DNA from: Streptomyces hyderabadensis
GTDB lineage: Bacteria > Actinomycetota > Actinomycetes > Streptomycetales > Streptomycetaceae
DNA: 64,000 bases
NCBI RefSeq assembly: GCF_020404845.1
Contig: NZ_JAIOJZ010000001.1
Span: 248,001 to 312,000, forward strand
Reading direction: 5' to 3'
This document shows positions 25,315 to 34,114 of this stretch, piece by piece. The position numbers were made by a program, and so were the translations under genes. Positions within the stretch are counted from its first letter, which is position 1; each line of letters starts with the position of its first letter. The notes beneath the pieces were generated by a model. The model had not been told where the DNA came from and made no database searches. It saw only the letters and a program-made list of their open reading frames with translations.

Positions 25315-28017
25315 ATGACCGACCCCAAAGCCATCCAGCCGAGCGAGCTCGACCAGCTCCCGGACCGCGACCCGGAGGAGACCGCCGAATGGCAGGCCTC
25401 CCTGGACGCCGTCACCCAGGCGGCCGGGCCGCACCGTGCCGCGTACCTGATGCGCCGCACACTGGAGCGCGCCGAGGGCGCCGGCCTCGCCCTGCCGAAG
25501 CTCCTCGAGACGGACTACGTCAACACCATCCCCACCTCCGCCGAGCCCGCCGTGGACGGCGACGAGGCGATGGAGCAGCGGATCACCGCCTGGAACCGCT
25601 GGAACGCGGCGGCGATGGTCACCCGCGGCAGCAAGCACGGCGTCGGCGGCCACATCGCCACCTTCGCCTCCGCGGCCTGGCTCTACGAGACCGGCTTCAA
25701 CCACTTCTTCAAGGGCAAGGAGGGTGACGGCTCCGGCGACCAGCTCTACGTCCAGGGCCACGCCTCCCCCGGCATCTACGCCCGCGCCTTCCTCGACGGC
25801 CGCCTGTCCGAGGAGCAGCTGGACAACTTCCGCCGCGAGGCCGGCGGCAACGGCCTGCCGTCCTACCCGCACCCGCGCCGCCTGCCCTGGCTGTGGGAGT
25901 TCCCCACCGTCTCCATGGGTCTCGGCCCGATCTCCGCGATCTACCAGGCACGGTTCAACCGCTACCTGACCAGCCGCGGCATCAAGGACCTCACCGACTC
26001 CCACGTGTGGGCGTTCCTCGGTGACGGCGAGATGGACGAGCCGGAGTCCACCACCGCGCTCACCCTCGCCGCCCGCGAGGGCCTGGACAACCTGACCTTC
26101 GTCATCAACTGCAACCTGCAGCGCCTCGACGGTCCGGTCCGCGCCAACTTCAAGATCGTCCAGGAGCTGGAGGCCCTGTTCCGCGGCTCCGGCTGGAACG
26201 TGATCAAGTCGCTCTGGGGCACCGCCTGGGACGAGCTGTTCCAGCTCGACACCACCGGCGCCCTCGTACGCCGCCTGCGCGAGGTACCGGACGCCCAGGT
26301 CCAGACGTACCAGACGCGCGACGCCGCCTACATCCGCGAGGACTTCTTCAACAAGGACCCGCAGCTCGCCGAGATGGCGAAGCTCCTGTCCGACGACAAG
26401 ATCCTCGACTGCTTCCACTTCTCCCGCGGCGGCCACGAGGCCCGCAAGGTCTACGCCGCGTACAAGGCGGCGCTCGCCCACAAGGGCGCGCCGACCGTGA
26501 TCCTGGCCCAGACGGTCAAGGGCCACACCCTCGGCACCGGCTTCGCGTCGAAGAACGCCAACCACCAGATGAAGAAGCTCTCGGTGGACGAGTTCAAGGA
26601 CATGCGCGACCTGCTCGGCCTGCCGATCGCGGACAGCGCGTTCGTCGACGGCGTGGTCCCCTACGGCCACCCGGGCGCCGACTCCCCCGAGGTGCGCTAC
26701 CTCCAGGAGCGCCGCGCCGCCCTCGGCGGTCCGGCCCCGGCCCGCCGCGTGCACCCGCTGCCGCCGCTGCCCGCGCCCGCCGACAAGGCGTTCGCGGCCT
26801 TCGACAAGGGCTCCGGCTCGCAGAGCGTGGCCACCACGATGGCCTTCGTCCGCCTGGTCAAGGACCTGGTCCGGGACAAGGAGACCGGCAAGCGCTGGGT
26901 GCCGATCGTCCCCGACGAGGCGCGCACCTTCGGCATGGAGAGCCTGTTCCCGTCCCTGGGCATCTACTCGCCCAAGGGCCAGACGTACGAGCCGGTCGAC
27001 CGCGACCAGCTGATGTACTACAAGGAAGCCAAGAACGGCCAGATCCTCAACGAGGGCATCACCGAGGCCGGCTCGATGGCCGACTTCATCGCCGCGTCCA
27101 CCGCGTACGCGACGCACGGCGAGGCGATGATCCCGTTCTACATCTTCTACTCGATGTTCGGCTGGCAGCGCACGGCCGACCAGATGTGGCAGCTCGGCGA
27201 CCAGCTCGGCCGCGGCTTCCTGGTCGGCGCCACCGCGGGCCGCACCACCCTCACCGGTGAGGGCCTGCAGCACGCGGACGGCCACTCCCCCGCCATCGCG
27301 GCGACCAACCCGGCCGCCCTCTCCTACGACCCGGCGTTCGCGTACGAGATCGCCACGATCGTCAAGGACGGCCTGCGCCGCATGTACGGCGAGGCGGCCC
27401 CGGGCGAGGACCCGAACGTCTTCTACTACCTGACGGTCTACAACGAGCCGATGCCGCAGCCGGCCAAGCCGTCCGTGCCCGGCGTCGACGAGGGCATCGT
27501 CAAGGGCCTGTACCGCTTCAACACGGCCGAGACGGCGGGCCTGACCCCGGCCGCCAACGCCCCGCGCATCCAGCTGCTCGGCTCCGGCACGGCGATCCAC
27601 TGGACGCTCAAGGCGCAGCAGCTGCTCGCCGAGGAGTGGGGCGTGGCCGCCGACGTGTGGTCCGCGACCTCCTGGACGCAGCTGCGCCGGGACGCCATGG
27701 ACGCCGACGCGGCGCTGCTGCGCGGCGAGGAGCGGGTGCCGTACGTCCGCCAGGCGCTGCAGGGCGCCGAGGGCCCGGTCCTCGCGGTCTCCGACTACAT
27801 GCGCCAGGTCCCGGACCAGATCGCGCAGTGGGTCGAGCAGGACTGGGCCTCGCTGGGCGCCGACGGCTTCGGCCTGTCGGACACCCGCGACGCCGCCCGC
27901 CGCCACTTCGGCGTGGACGCCGAGTCCATCGTGGTCGCGGCCCTGGCCCAGCTCGCCCGGCGCGGCGAGGTCAAGGCGACGGCCGTGAAGGAGGCGCGCG
28001 AGCGCTACGGCCTGTAG
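25315..28017 (+). CDS. aceE: Pyruvate dehydrogenase E1 component, homodimeric type
   Basis: A 900-residue thiamine-diphosphate enzyme that decarboxylates pyruvate and acetylates the lipoyl group of E2. Features are KHGVGGHIATFASAAWLYE, the ThDP motif GDGEMDEPES...NCNLQ (~236-265), HFSRGGHEARKVYAAY, VPDEARTFGMESLFP, and the C-terminal domain ending ESIVVAALAQLARRGEVKATAV. Length and order match single-chain AceE. ATG 25315 has AGGAAGG eight bases upstream; a longer in-frame start at 25165 lies inside the promoter and is rejected. A strong terminator follows. Confidence 0.95.
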   Translation: MTDPKAIQPSELDQLPDRDPEETAEWQASLDAVTQAAGPHRAAYLMRRTLERAEGAGLALPKLLETDYVNTIPTSAEPAVDGDEAMEQRITAWNRWNAAAMVTRGSKHGVGGHIATFASAAWLYETGFNHFFKGKEGDGSGDQLYVQGHASPGIYARAFLDGRLSEEQLDNFRREAGGNGLPSYPHPRRLPWLWEFPTVSMGLGPISAIYQARFNRYLTSRGIKDLTDSHVWAFLGDGEMDEPESTTALTLAAREGLDNLTFVINCNLQRLDGPVRANFKIVQELEALFRGSGWNVIKSLWGTAWDELFQLDTTGALVRRLREVPDAQVQTYQTRDAAYIREDFFNKDPQLAEMAKLLSDDKILDCFHFSRGGHEARKVYAAYKAALAHKGAPTVILAQTVKGHTLGTGFASKNANHQMKKLSVDEFKDMRDLLGLPIADSAFVDGVVPYGHPGADSPEVRYLQERRAALGGPAPARRVHPLPPLPAPADKAFAAFDKGSGSQSVATTMAFVRLVKDLVRDKETGKRWVPIVPDEARTFGMESLFPSLGIYSPKGQTYEPVDRDQLMYYKEAKNGQILNEGITEAGSMADFIAASTAYATHGEAMIPFYIFYSMFGWQRTADQMWQLGDQLGRGFLVGATAGRTTLTGEGLQHADGHSPAIAATNPAALSYDPAFAYEIATIVKDGLRRMYGEAAPGEDPNVFYYLTVYNEPMPQPAKPSVPGVDEGIVKGLYRFNTAETAGLTPAANAPRIQLLGSGTAIHWTLKAQQLLAEEWGVAADVWSATSWTQLRRDAMDADAALLRGEERVPYVRQALQGAEGPVLAVSDYMRQVPDQIAQWVEQDWASLGADGFGLSDTRDAARRHFGVDAESIVVAALAQLARRGEVKATAVKEARERYGL

Positions 28018-28031
28018 AGGCGAGTCATGAA

Positions 28032-28063
28032 CGGAAGGCCCCCGCACCGGCGGGGGCCTTCCG
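28032..28063 (+). terminator. Terminator after aceE
   Basis: Perfect 13-bp arms 28032-28044 and 28051-28063 with a CACCGG loop, 14 bp after the stop. Confidence 0.8.
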
Positions 28064-28084
28064 CGTCTCCTGCATCATGTGGGG

Positions 28085-29080
28085 ATGCGTGCTGCCCGCC
28101 TCATCAAGATGGTGCTGCTCCTCCAGTCCCGCCCGACGATGACCGCCGCCGAGCTGGCCCGGGAGCTGGAGGTGTCGGAGCGGACCGTGACCCGGGACGC
28201 GCAGGCGCTGTCGGAGGCGGGCGTGCCGGTGTACGCGGAGCGCGGCCGGGCCGGCGGCTACCGCCTGATCGGCGGTTACCGCACCCGGCTGACCGGGCTG
28301 GCGAGGGGCGAGGCGGAGGCGCTGTTCCTGTCCGGAGTCCCCGGTGCGCTGCGCGAGATGGGCCTGGAGGACGCGGCCTCGGCGGCCCGTCTGAAGGTGT
28401 CGGCGGCCCTGCTCCCCTCCCTGCGGGACGCCTCCCGTACGGCGGCCCAGCGGTTCCACCTGGACGCGCCGAACTGGTTCCGCGAGCCGGAGACGCCCGA
28501 GCTGCTGCCCGCGGTGGCGGACGCGGTGTGGGACGACCGGCGCGTCGCCGCGCGCTACCGGCGCGGGACGGACGAGGTCGTCCGCGAGCTGGAGCCGTAC
28601 GGCCTCGTCCTGAAGGCCGGGGTCTGGTACCTGTGCGCGCGGGTCGCGGGAACGGCGGGCGACGGCCCCTTCCGCGTGTACCGCATCGACCGTTTCACGG
28701 CGGTGGACCCGAGCGAGGAACGTTTCACCCGGGACGACGGCTTCGACCTGCCCGCGTTCTGGGCGGAGCGGGCCGAGCAGTTCGCGCGGTCGATCCTGCG
28801 GGCCGAGGTCGTGGTGCGGCTGTCGGAGCGGGGCGTGCGGGCGCTGCCGTACGCCGTCGACGCGCTGTCCGCCCGGGAGGCGCTGGAGGGCGCGGGGGCG
28901 CCGGACGCGGAGGGGTGGGTGACGGTGACGCTGCCGGTGGAGTCGGAGGAGGTCGCGCACACGCAGCTCAGGGGGCTCGGGCCGGAGGTGGAGGTACTGA
29001 CGCCGGCGCCCCTGCGGGCGCGCTTCGCGCGGGATGCGCGGCGGTTGGCGGGCCTGTACGGGGGCCGTGGCCCGGCGTAG
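28085..29080 (+). CDS. YafY-type (HTH-11/WYL) transcriptional regulator
   Basis: A 331-residue regulator. The N-terminal winged helix (1-60) has LIKMVLLLQSRPTMTAAELARELEVSERTVTRDAQALSEAGVPVYAERG, followed by GGYRLIGGYRTRLTGLARGEAEALFL. The WYL ligand-sensing domain (~140-215) has the core YGLVLKAGVWYLCARV and FRVYRIDRF. A WCX-like C-terminal domain follows (230-320). ATG 28085 is preferred; GTG 28079 is also in frame, and neither has a good ribosome site. WYL proteins respond to small ligands or nucleic acids; the target is not apparent from context. Confidence 0.85.
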   Translation: MRAARLIKMVLLLQSRPTMTAAELARELEVSERTVTRDAQALSEAGVPVYAERGRAGGYRLIGGYRTRLTGLARGEAEALFLSGVPGALREMGLEDAASAARLKVSAALLPSLRDASRTAAQRFHLDAPNWFREPETPELLPAVADAVWDDRRVAARYRRGTDEVVRELEPYGLVLKAGVWYLCARVAGTAGDGPFRVYRIDRFTAVDPSEERFTRDDGFDLPAFWAERAEQFARSILRAEVVVRLSERGVRALPYAVDALSAREALEGAGAPDAEGWVTVTLPVESEEVAHTQLRGLGPEVEVLTPAPLRARFARDARRLAGLYGGRGPA

Positions 29081-29091
29081 CGGGGTCCCCG

Positions 29092-29515
29092 GCGTTCGGG
29101 TGGGCGCGGGTCGGGTCACGCGGCCCGGCGTTACGGGGTGCCTCCCCCAGTGCCTGAACGGCCTGGGAGGTACCCCCATCGCCCACCCGTGCCGCCCCAG
29201 CGGCACGACTGCCCGCAGCGGCGGCGGCTGGCGACTGCCCGCAGCGACGGGGGCGACGCGGCGGGAAAGCCGCGTACGGCGGGAAGGGGACGTGTCGGGG
29301 GGTGTTCGCCCGCAGCGGTTGGCGCGTCAACGCCCCGAGCCTCTTGGAGAAACCGATTCCGCGCCGTTCCGAGGACGAACACCCCCCGGCGCGGCCCCGA
29401 CCCACAAACCACGCACCGCGCACCGCGAACCCCCACCGAACCCGCACAGGCGCCGCAGGCACCCCGCACCCCCACCGGAGCCGCACAGGCGCCGCACAGG
29501 CGCCGCAGGCATAGC
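29092..29515. repeat. Copy 2 of the three-block structured repeat (R2)
   Basis: There is no convincing gene between 29081 and 29583. The blocks match copy 1: 29180-29218 (39/39), 29252-29334 (82/83) and 29352-29405 (54/54). The 12-bp inverted repeat is at 29297-29308 and 29376-29387. Compared with copy 1 there are three differences. A ~36-bp hairpin (CCTCCC... GGGAGG) is inserted at 29141-29177. GACTGCCCGCAGCG is duplicated near 29207-29245. The CCGCACAGGCGCCGCAGGCA tail is expanded to about three copies (29440-29513). Confidence 0.85.
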
Positions 29516-29586
29516 GCACCCCGCAGATAACGATCCGCCGTACTCCGCGTGCGCCGCCCCCGCCCAGGGACGATGCTGGACGCGTG

Positions 29587-30108
29587 ATGGACGAGACGGA
29601 GTTCTGGGAGCTGATCGACGCCGCCAGGCAGCGCGCCGACGGCGATCCCGAGGACCAGGCCGACCTGCTCGTGGAGCGGCTGCTCGGCATGGACCCGGAC
29701 CTGGTGCTCGACTTCGCCCGTCACTTCGAGGCCCGCTACAACCGCGCCTGCACCTGGGACCTGTGGGCCGCCGCGTGGATTCTGCTCGGCGGTGCGAGCG
29801 ACGACGCCTTCGACTTCTTCCGGTGCTGGCTGATCGGCCAGGGCCGCGAGGTCTACGAGGGCGCGGTGCACGAACCCGACTCGCTCGCCGAGCTGCTGGA
29901 CGACTTCGACGAGGAACTGGACGGCGACGGCGAGGAGCTGGGCTACGCGGCCGACGAGGCCTACGAGCAGCTGACCGGCACCGTCGCGCCCGACCTGGGC
30001 ATCGCGCCGGCGCCCGCCGAACCGCTGGGCACCCCGATCGACCTGGAGGACGACCGGGCCCTCGCCGAGCGCCTGCCCCGCCTGTGGACGAGGTTCGGAC
30101 CGGAGTGA
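29587..30108 (+). CDS. DUF4240 domain protein
   Basis: A 173-residue acidic cytoplasmic protein. It opens DETEFWELIDAARQ, the usual DUF4240 start, and contains a conserved core with YNRACTWDLWAAAWILLGGASDDAFDFFRCWLIGQGREVYEGAVHEPDSLAEL. An acidic stretch (DDFDEELDGDGEEL) and a short tail follow. DUF4240 proteins are of unknown function and often lie near toxin-immunity or regulatory genes in actinobacteria. GTG 29584 immediately precedes the chosen ATG 29587 and is an alternative. Confidence 0.82.
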   Translation: MDETEFWELIDAARQRADGDPEDQADLLVERLLGMDPDLVLDFARHFEARYNRACTWDLWAAAWILLGGASDDAFDFFRCWLIGQGREVYEGAVHEPDSLAELLDDFDEELDGDGEELGYAADEAYEQLTGTVAPDLGIAPAPAEPLGTPIDLEDDRALAERLPRLWTRFGPE

Positions 30109-30142
30109 GAACCGGAGTGGAAGAAGCACCCCGCCCGGGCGG

Positions 30143-30955
30143 TCACAGCCGCCCCTGGAGACGGGCCGCCGTGTCCCTGATGTCGCCGAGCCGGGCGCTG
30201 AGCGCGGCGCCCGGACAGCTCGTCGCGTAACCGTCGTCGTGGCCCGCGACGGCGGGCAGCCTGGCGGTGGCGCCCGCGGCGAAGCGGCTGAGGCCGTTGC
30301 TGGAGACCAGGGCGACCTTCGCGCGCGGGTCGGTGCCGCTCTCGCCGAGTTTCCAGGCGGCCACCGCGGCGATCGCGTCGGTCAGCTCCGCCGGCACCGG
30401 CACGCCCGCCGTGTAGGTGCCGAGGGCGGCGATCCCGGTGGTGCGGTGGTTGAAGCCCTGGGTGTGCGCCCCGGTGACGGGCCGGTCGATGCCGCCGGCC
30501 CGCCCCTCGTAGATGGTTCCGCAGCGGTCGACGACGAAGTTGTAGCCGATGTCGTCCCAGTCCCGGGCACCGGTCTGCCCCTGGTAGACCCCGCGGAGTA
30601 TGGCCGGCACGTCGGCGCAGTCGTAGCCGTTCGGCGTGTCCGTGTGGTGGACGAAGACGGCGACCACCTGGTCGTCGTAGCGGGGGGCGGGCTGGGCCCG
30701 GGCGGCGTCGCCCAGCCAGACCGACCGGGGCACGATGTCGGGCCGGGGCGCGGCGTACCGGTCGGCGGCGGCCGGGGCGGCCTGCGTGTCGGCCGCCCGC
30801 TGCACGCCGTCCGCGCACAGGAAGAGCGCGGCGACGGCGGCCAGCCCGGGCAGGGCGCCCAGCAGCGCCCGGACCGCGGCCGGCGGGCGGGCGGCGCCGG
30901 ATATCCGGGCGGGCCGCCGTTCCCGGGCCCGGCGCGGTCCTCGGAAGACTCGCAT
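30143..30955 (-). CDS. Secreted peptidoglycan-recognition (amidase_2/PGRP) protein
   Basis: A 270-residue exported protein. A basic N-terminus and membrane span (~residues 25-50) form a signal peptide or anchor, with no lipobox. The PGRP/N-acetylmuramoyl-L-alanine amidase domain (~75-265) has IVPRSVWLGD, AVFVHHTDTPNGYDC, WDDIGYNFVVDRCGTIYEGRAGG, HTQGFNHRTTGIAALGTY and VAGHDDGYATSCPG. The zinc-ligand pattern His...His...Cys (VHHTD and a later H/C) seems kept, so it may cut the amide bond of peptidoglycan. ATG 30955 is the first start compatible with the signal sequence. It is divergent from the MarP-like protease gene, another envelope protein. Confidence 0.87.
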   Translation of the reverse strand: MRVFRGPRRARERRPARISGAARPPAAVRALLGALPGLAAVAALFLCADGVQRAADTQAAPAAADRYAAPRPDIVPRSVWLGDAARAQPAPRYDDQVVAVFVHHTDTPNGYDCADVPAILRGVYQGQTGARDWDDIGYNFVVDRCGTIYEGRAGGIDRPVTGAHTQGFNHRTTGIAALGTYTAGVPVPAELTDAIAAVAAWKLGESGTDPRAKVALVSSNGLSRFAAGATARLPAVAGHDDGYATSCPGAALSARLGDIRDTAARLQGRL

Positions 30956-31120
30956 GGTCCTACTGTCCGGCGGATCCGCTCTGTCCGCGATGTGTGCTGT
31001 GCCACCCGGTGGAACCATCGTCCCGGTGCACGGCGTTTCACCGTTGACCCGACCGGGTTGATCACCGGCCCGGTACGGCACGTACTGAGGGGCCCGGGCT
31101 CCGGCAGAAAGGCGGTTCGC

Positions 31121-32305
31121 GTGGACCTGCTCGACATCGTGCTGGCGCTGGTGGTGCTGGTGTACGCGGCCTCCGGCTACCGGCGCGGCCTGGTGGCCGG
31201 CTGTGTGTCGCTGGCCGGCTTCGTGGGCGGTGCGGCGCTCGGCGTGTGGGTCCTGCCGTGGGTGACGGACCTGGTCGAACGGGGCTCGACGGCGGCGACG
31301 GCGGTCGCGGTGGTCACGGTGCTGCTGCCGGCGATGGTGGGCCACGAACTGGCGGGACGCCTGGCGCTGCGGCTGCGCCGGGAGCTGGACACCGGCCCGC
31401 TCCGGGTGGCCGACGGGGTCGGCGGCGCGGTGGCGAACTCGGCGGCGGCCCTGATCGTGGCGTGGGTGGCGGCGAGCGTGCTCGCGGCCTCCTCGTCCTC
31501 GCTGCTCACCTCGGCGATCCGGGACTCGACGCTGCTGGGCGCGGTGCAGCGGGTGATGCCGGACACCACCCCGGCGTGGTTCTCGGGGGCGACGTCCGCG
31601 CTCGCCGACGCCGGGTTCCCGCAGGTCTTCAACCCGTTCGAGAACGAGTCGGCGGCCGAGGTGGCCGAGCCCTCGGGCGACAGCGTGACACCCGCGGCCA
31701 CCCGCGCGGCCAAGCTCAGCACGGTGAAGGTGGAGGGCGTGACCGGCACCCAGGGCCGCGAGGGCAGCGGCTTCGTGTACGCGCCGGAGCACGTGATGAC
31801 CAACGCCCACGTGGTGGCCGGCATCGACGACCCGACCGTGCGGATCGGCGGCGTGGGCCCGGCGCACGAGGCACGGGTGGTGCTGTTCGACCCGGACAAG
31901 GACGTGGCCGTGCTGTACGTCCCGGACCTGAGCGCGCCGGTGCTGCGGTTCGACGAGGACGCCGCGCGGGGCGACGCCGCGGTGGTGGCGGGCTATCCGC
32001 AGAACGGCGACCTGGATCTGCGGGCGGCGACGGTGGCCAACCGGGTCCGCGCCACCGGCCAGAACATCTACCACGACGAGAACGTCACCCGGGAGATCTA
32101 CTCGATCCGCTCCACGGTCCGCCCCGGCAACTCGGGCGGACCGCTGCTCACCACCGACGGCCGGGTGTACGGCGTGGTGTTCGCCCGTTCCACCTCCGAC
32201 GCGGAGACGGGCTATGTGCTGACGGCGGCGGAGGTGGCCCCGGAGGCACGCGACGCGGCGGAGGCCACCCGGGCGGTGGACACGGGCGAGCCGGTCACGT
32301 CGTGA
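31121..32305 (+). CDS. MarP-like membrane serine protease (CvpA N-terminus plus trypsin-like domain)
   Basis: A 394-residue protein. The first ~165 residues hold four membrane helices of the colicin V production (CvpA) type. An extracytoplasmic chymotrypsin-fold protease domain follows, with His230 in VMTNAHVVAG, Asp261 in DPDKDVAVLYV and Ser338 in RPGNSGGPL. The same architecture is found in mycobacterial MarP, which helps cells resist acid and oxidative stress by processing a cell-wall hydrolase. The divergent neighbour is a PGRP-type amidase, so a substrate relationship is possible but inferred. AAAGG precedes GTG 31121 by eight bases. Confidence 0.9.
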   Translation: MDLLDIVLALVVLVYAASGYRRGLVAGCVSLAGFVGGAALGVWVLPWVTDLVERGSTAATAVAVVTVLLPAMVGHELAGRLALRLRRELDTGPLRVADGVGGAVANSAAALIVAWVAASVLAASSSSLLTSAIRDSTLLGAVQRVMPDTTPAWFSGATSALADAGFPQVFNPFENESAAEVAEPSGDSVTPAATRAAKLSTVKVEGVTGTQGREGSGFVYAPEHVMTNAHVVAGIDDPTVRIGGVGPAHEARVVLFDPDKDVAVLYVPDLSAPVLRFDEDAARGDAAVVAGYPQNGDLDLRAATVANRVRATGQNIYHDENVTREIYSIRSTVRPGNSGGPLLTTDGRVYGVVFARSTSDAETGYVLTAAEVAPEARDAAEATRAVDTGEPVTS

Positions 32306-32819
32306 GCGCGCCGTCGGCCGGGCCGTCCGGCCCGGTCAGCATCTGCCCCATCAGCACGTCGTCGACGTACTGCCCGTCGAGGTGGAACTCCTCCGGCTGT
32401 ACGCCCTCGACGACGAAGCCCTCCGACTCGTAGAGCTTGCGGGCGGCCGTGTTGTGGCCGAGGACCCGCAGCGTGATGCGGCGGAAGCCCTCGCGCCGGG
32501 CCTCCGCCACGGCGGCCCGGACCAGCGCCCGCCCCACGCCGTGGCCGCGGGCCGCGGCGGCGACGGCGAGGCCGCGGATCTGACGGACGTGGGTGTTGGA
32601 GGCCAACGGGGTGGGGAAACCGAGGCGGACGTACCCGACGACGGCGCCGTCGAGTTCGGCGACCAGGTGGGCGTCGGGCCCGCAGATGTCGCGGAAGAAG
32701 GGGTCGTCCGGTCCCGGCGGGGGCGAAACGGCGTGCAGGTAGGACCAGGTCTCGAGGTCGATCCGGCGCAGCGGCTGCTCGTCTTCCGGCCTGGCGCGGC
32801 GTATGTGCGGGGCTGGCAT
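32295..32819 (-). CDS. GNAT-family N-acetyltransferase
   Basis: A 174-residue GNAT. The acetyl-CoA loop is visible as IRGLAVAAAARGHGVGRALVRAAVAEARREGF (~residues 95-125), preceded by LVAELDGAVVGYVRLGFP and followed by ITLRVLGHNTAARKLYESEGFVVEG, a typical RimI-like C-terminal part. The start ATG 32819 has no ribosome site, but TACAGT (reverse complement of 32827-32832) ends 7 bases upstream, suggesting a leaderless mRNA. The 3' end overlaps that of the protease gene by 11 bp, tail to tail. Substrate unknown. Confidence 0.88.
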   Translation of the reverse strand: MPAPHIRRARPEDEQPLRRIDLETWSYLHAVSPPPGPDDPFFRDICGPDAHLVAELDGAVVGYVRLGFPTPLASNTHVRQIRGLAVAAAARGHGVGRALVRAAVAEARREGFRRITLRVLGHNTAARKLYESEGFVVEGVQPEEFHLDGQYVDDVLMGQMLTGPDGPADGALTT

Positions 32820-32891
32820 GACGATCACTGTACGACGCGGTGACGGGGACCGTTCCGTGGTTTTCGGCGGGCCACCCGGCAGGATGGGCCC

Positions 32892-33959
32892 ATGGACGAC
32901 GGGCACGTGGGCGGCGGGCACATGGACGACGGACACATGGGGGCCGGGCACACGGAGCCCGGGCACACGGACGGACGGCACATGGACGGCCGGCATAGGG
33001 ACGGACGACACATGGACGACCGGCACGTGGACGATCGGCACATGGTCGGCGGACACCCCGGCGGGGGCCGTTCCCGCATCGCGGTGGCCGGCGCGTCCGG
33101 TCTGATCGGCGGCGCGCTGGCCCGCTCGCTGACCGCGGACGGGCACCGGGTGGTGCGCCTGGTGCGGCGCGCGCCCGAGGGCCCGGACGAGGTCCGGTGG
33201 GACCCCGAGAACGGGTGGGTGGACGCGGCCGGGCTGGAGGGCTGCGACGCCGTGGTCAATCTGGCCGGGGCCGGGGTGGGCGACCGCCGCTGGACCGACG
33301 CGTACAAGACCCGTATCCGCAGCAGCCGGGTGCACGGCACGACGGCGCTCGCGGAGGCCGTCGCGGCGATGGAGCGGCCGCCGCGCGTCTTCGTGAACGG
33401 CAGCGCGATGGGCTACTACGGCCACACCGGCGACCGGCCCGTGGACGAGAGCGCACCGCCGGGAGAGGGCTTCCTGCCGGGTCTGTGCGTGGAGTGGGAG
33501 GCCGCGGCGGCCCCCGCCCGGGAGGCGGGCGTGCGGACGGTGTTCACGCGCACCGGGCTGGTCGTCGCGCGCGGGGGCGGCGCCTGGGGGCGGCTCTTCC
33601 CGCTCTTCCGGGCGGGGCTCGGCGGGCGGCTGGGCGGCGGTTCGCAGTACTGGTCCTTCGTCGCGCTGCACGACGAGGTGGCGGCGATCCGTCACCTCAT
33701 GGACCGCGACGACCTGTCCGGCCCCTTCAACCTGACCGCCCCGCGGCCGGTGACGAACCGTGAGGTCACGGTGGCCATGGGCCGGGTGCTGCACCGCCCG
33801 ACGCCGTTCCCGGTACCCGCGCCGGTGCTGCGGGCGGCACTGGGCGAGATGGCGGGCGACGTCCTGGGCAGCGCCCGGGTCCTGCCGGCCCGCCTCCTGG
33901 ACTCGGGCTTCCGCTTCGCCTTCCCGGAGATCGACGGGGCGATCCGGGCGGCGCTGTAG
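32892..33959 (+). CDS. TIGR01777-type NAD(P) epimerase with a His-rich N-terminal repeat
   Basis: A 355-residue protein. Residues ~60-355 form an extended short-chain dehydrogenase of the TIGR01777/YfcH type: IAVAGASGLIGGALARSLTADGH, VNLAGAGVGDRRWTDAYKTRI, FVNGSAMGYYGHTGDRPVDE and, near the C-terminus, DVLGSARVLPARLLDSGFRF. Preceding it is a ~52-residue tract of about ten five-residue units of the HMDDG/R type with roughly eleven His, encoded by a 15-bp tandem DNA repeat (32894-33050). ATG 32892 has AGGA seven bases upstream, whereas internal ATGs (for example 33042) do not. The tract may be translated and could bind metal, or the true start may be internal. Confidence 0.82.
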   Translation: MDDGHVGGGHMDDGHMGAGHTEPGHTDGRHMDGRHRDGRHMDDRHVDDRHMVGGHPGGGRSRIAVAGASGLIGGALARSLTADGHRVVRLVRRAPEGPDEVRWDPENGWVDAAGLEGCDAVVNLAGAGVGDRRWTDAYKTRIRSSRVHGTTALAEAVAAMERPPRVFVNGSAMGYYGHTGDRPVDESAPPGEGFLPGLCVEWEAAAAPAREAGVRTVFTRTGLVVARGGGAWGRLFPLFRAGLGGRLGGGSQYWSFVALHDEVAAIRHLMDRDDLSGPFNLTAPRPVTNREVTVAMGRVLHRPTPFPVPAPVLRAALGEMAGDVLGSARVLPARLLDSGFRFAFPEIDGAIRAAL

Positions 33960-34114
33960 GCGTGTCCGTATGCGACCACCGTGCGACCGTGTGCTTCCTC
34001 CGCGCGACTCCCGCTGACCGTTCCGGGCCCTAACCTCGTCTCGAACTCGGGTATTCCTCAAGCCTGTTGGGGGCATGACGTCTCCAGCGGCCGCGCAACC
34101 TCGAGGAGGGGCAC

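Noticed and set aside
25255..28047. 930-codon open frame on the minus strand opposite aceE
   Set aside because: Same high-GC shadow effect; no motifs, and aceE is complete on the other strand.
29034..29540. Open frames running through the R2 repeat
   Set aside because: They join the end of the WYL gene to repeat sequence in shifted frames. The same blocks in R1 are read in other frames with different products, so they are not coding.
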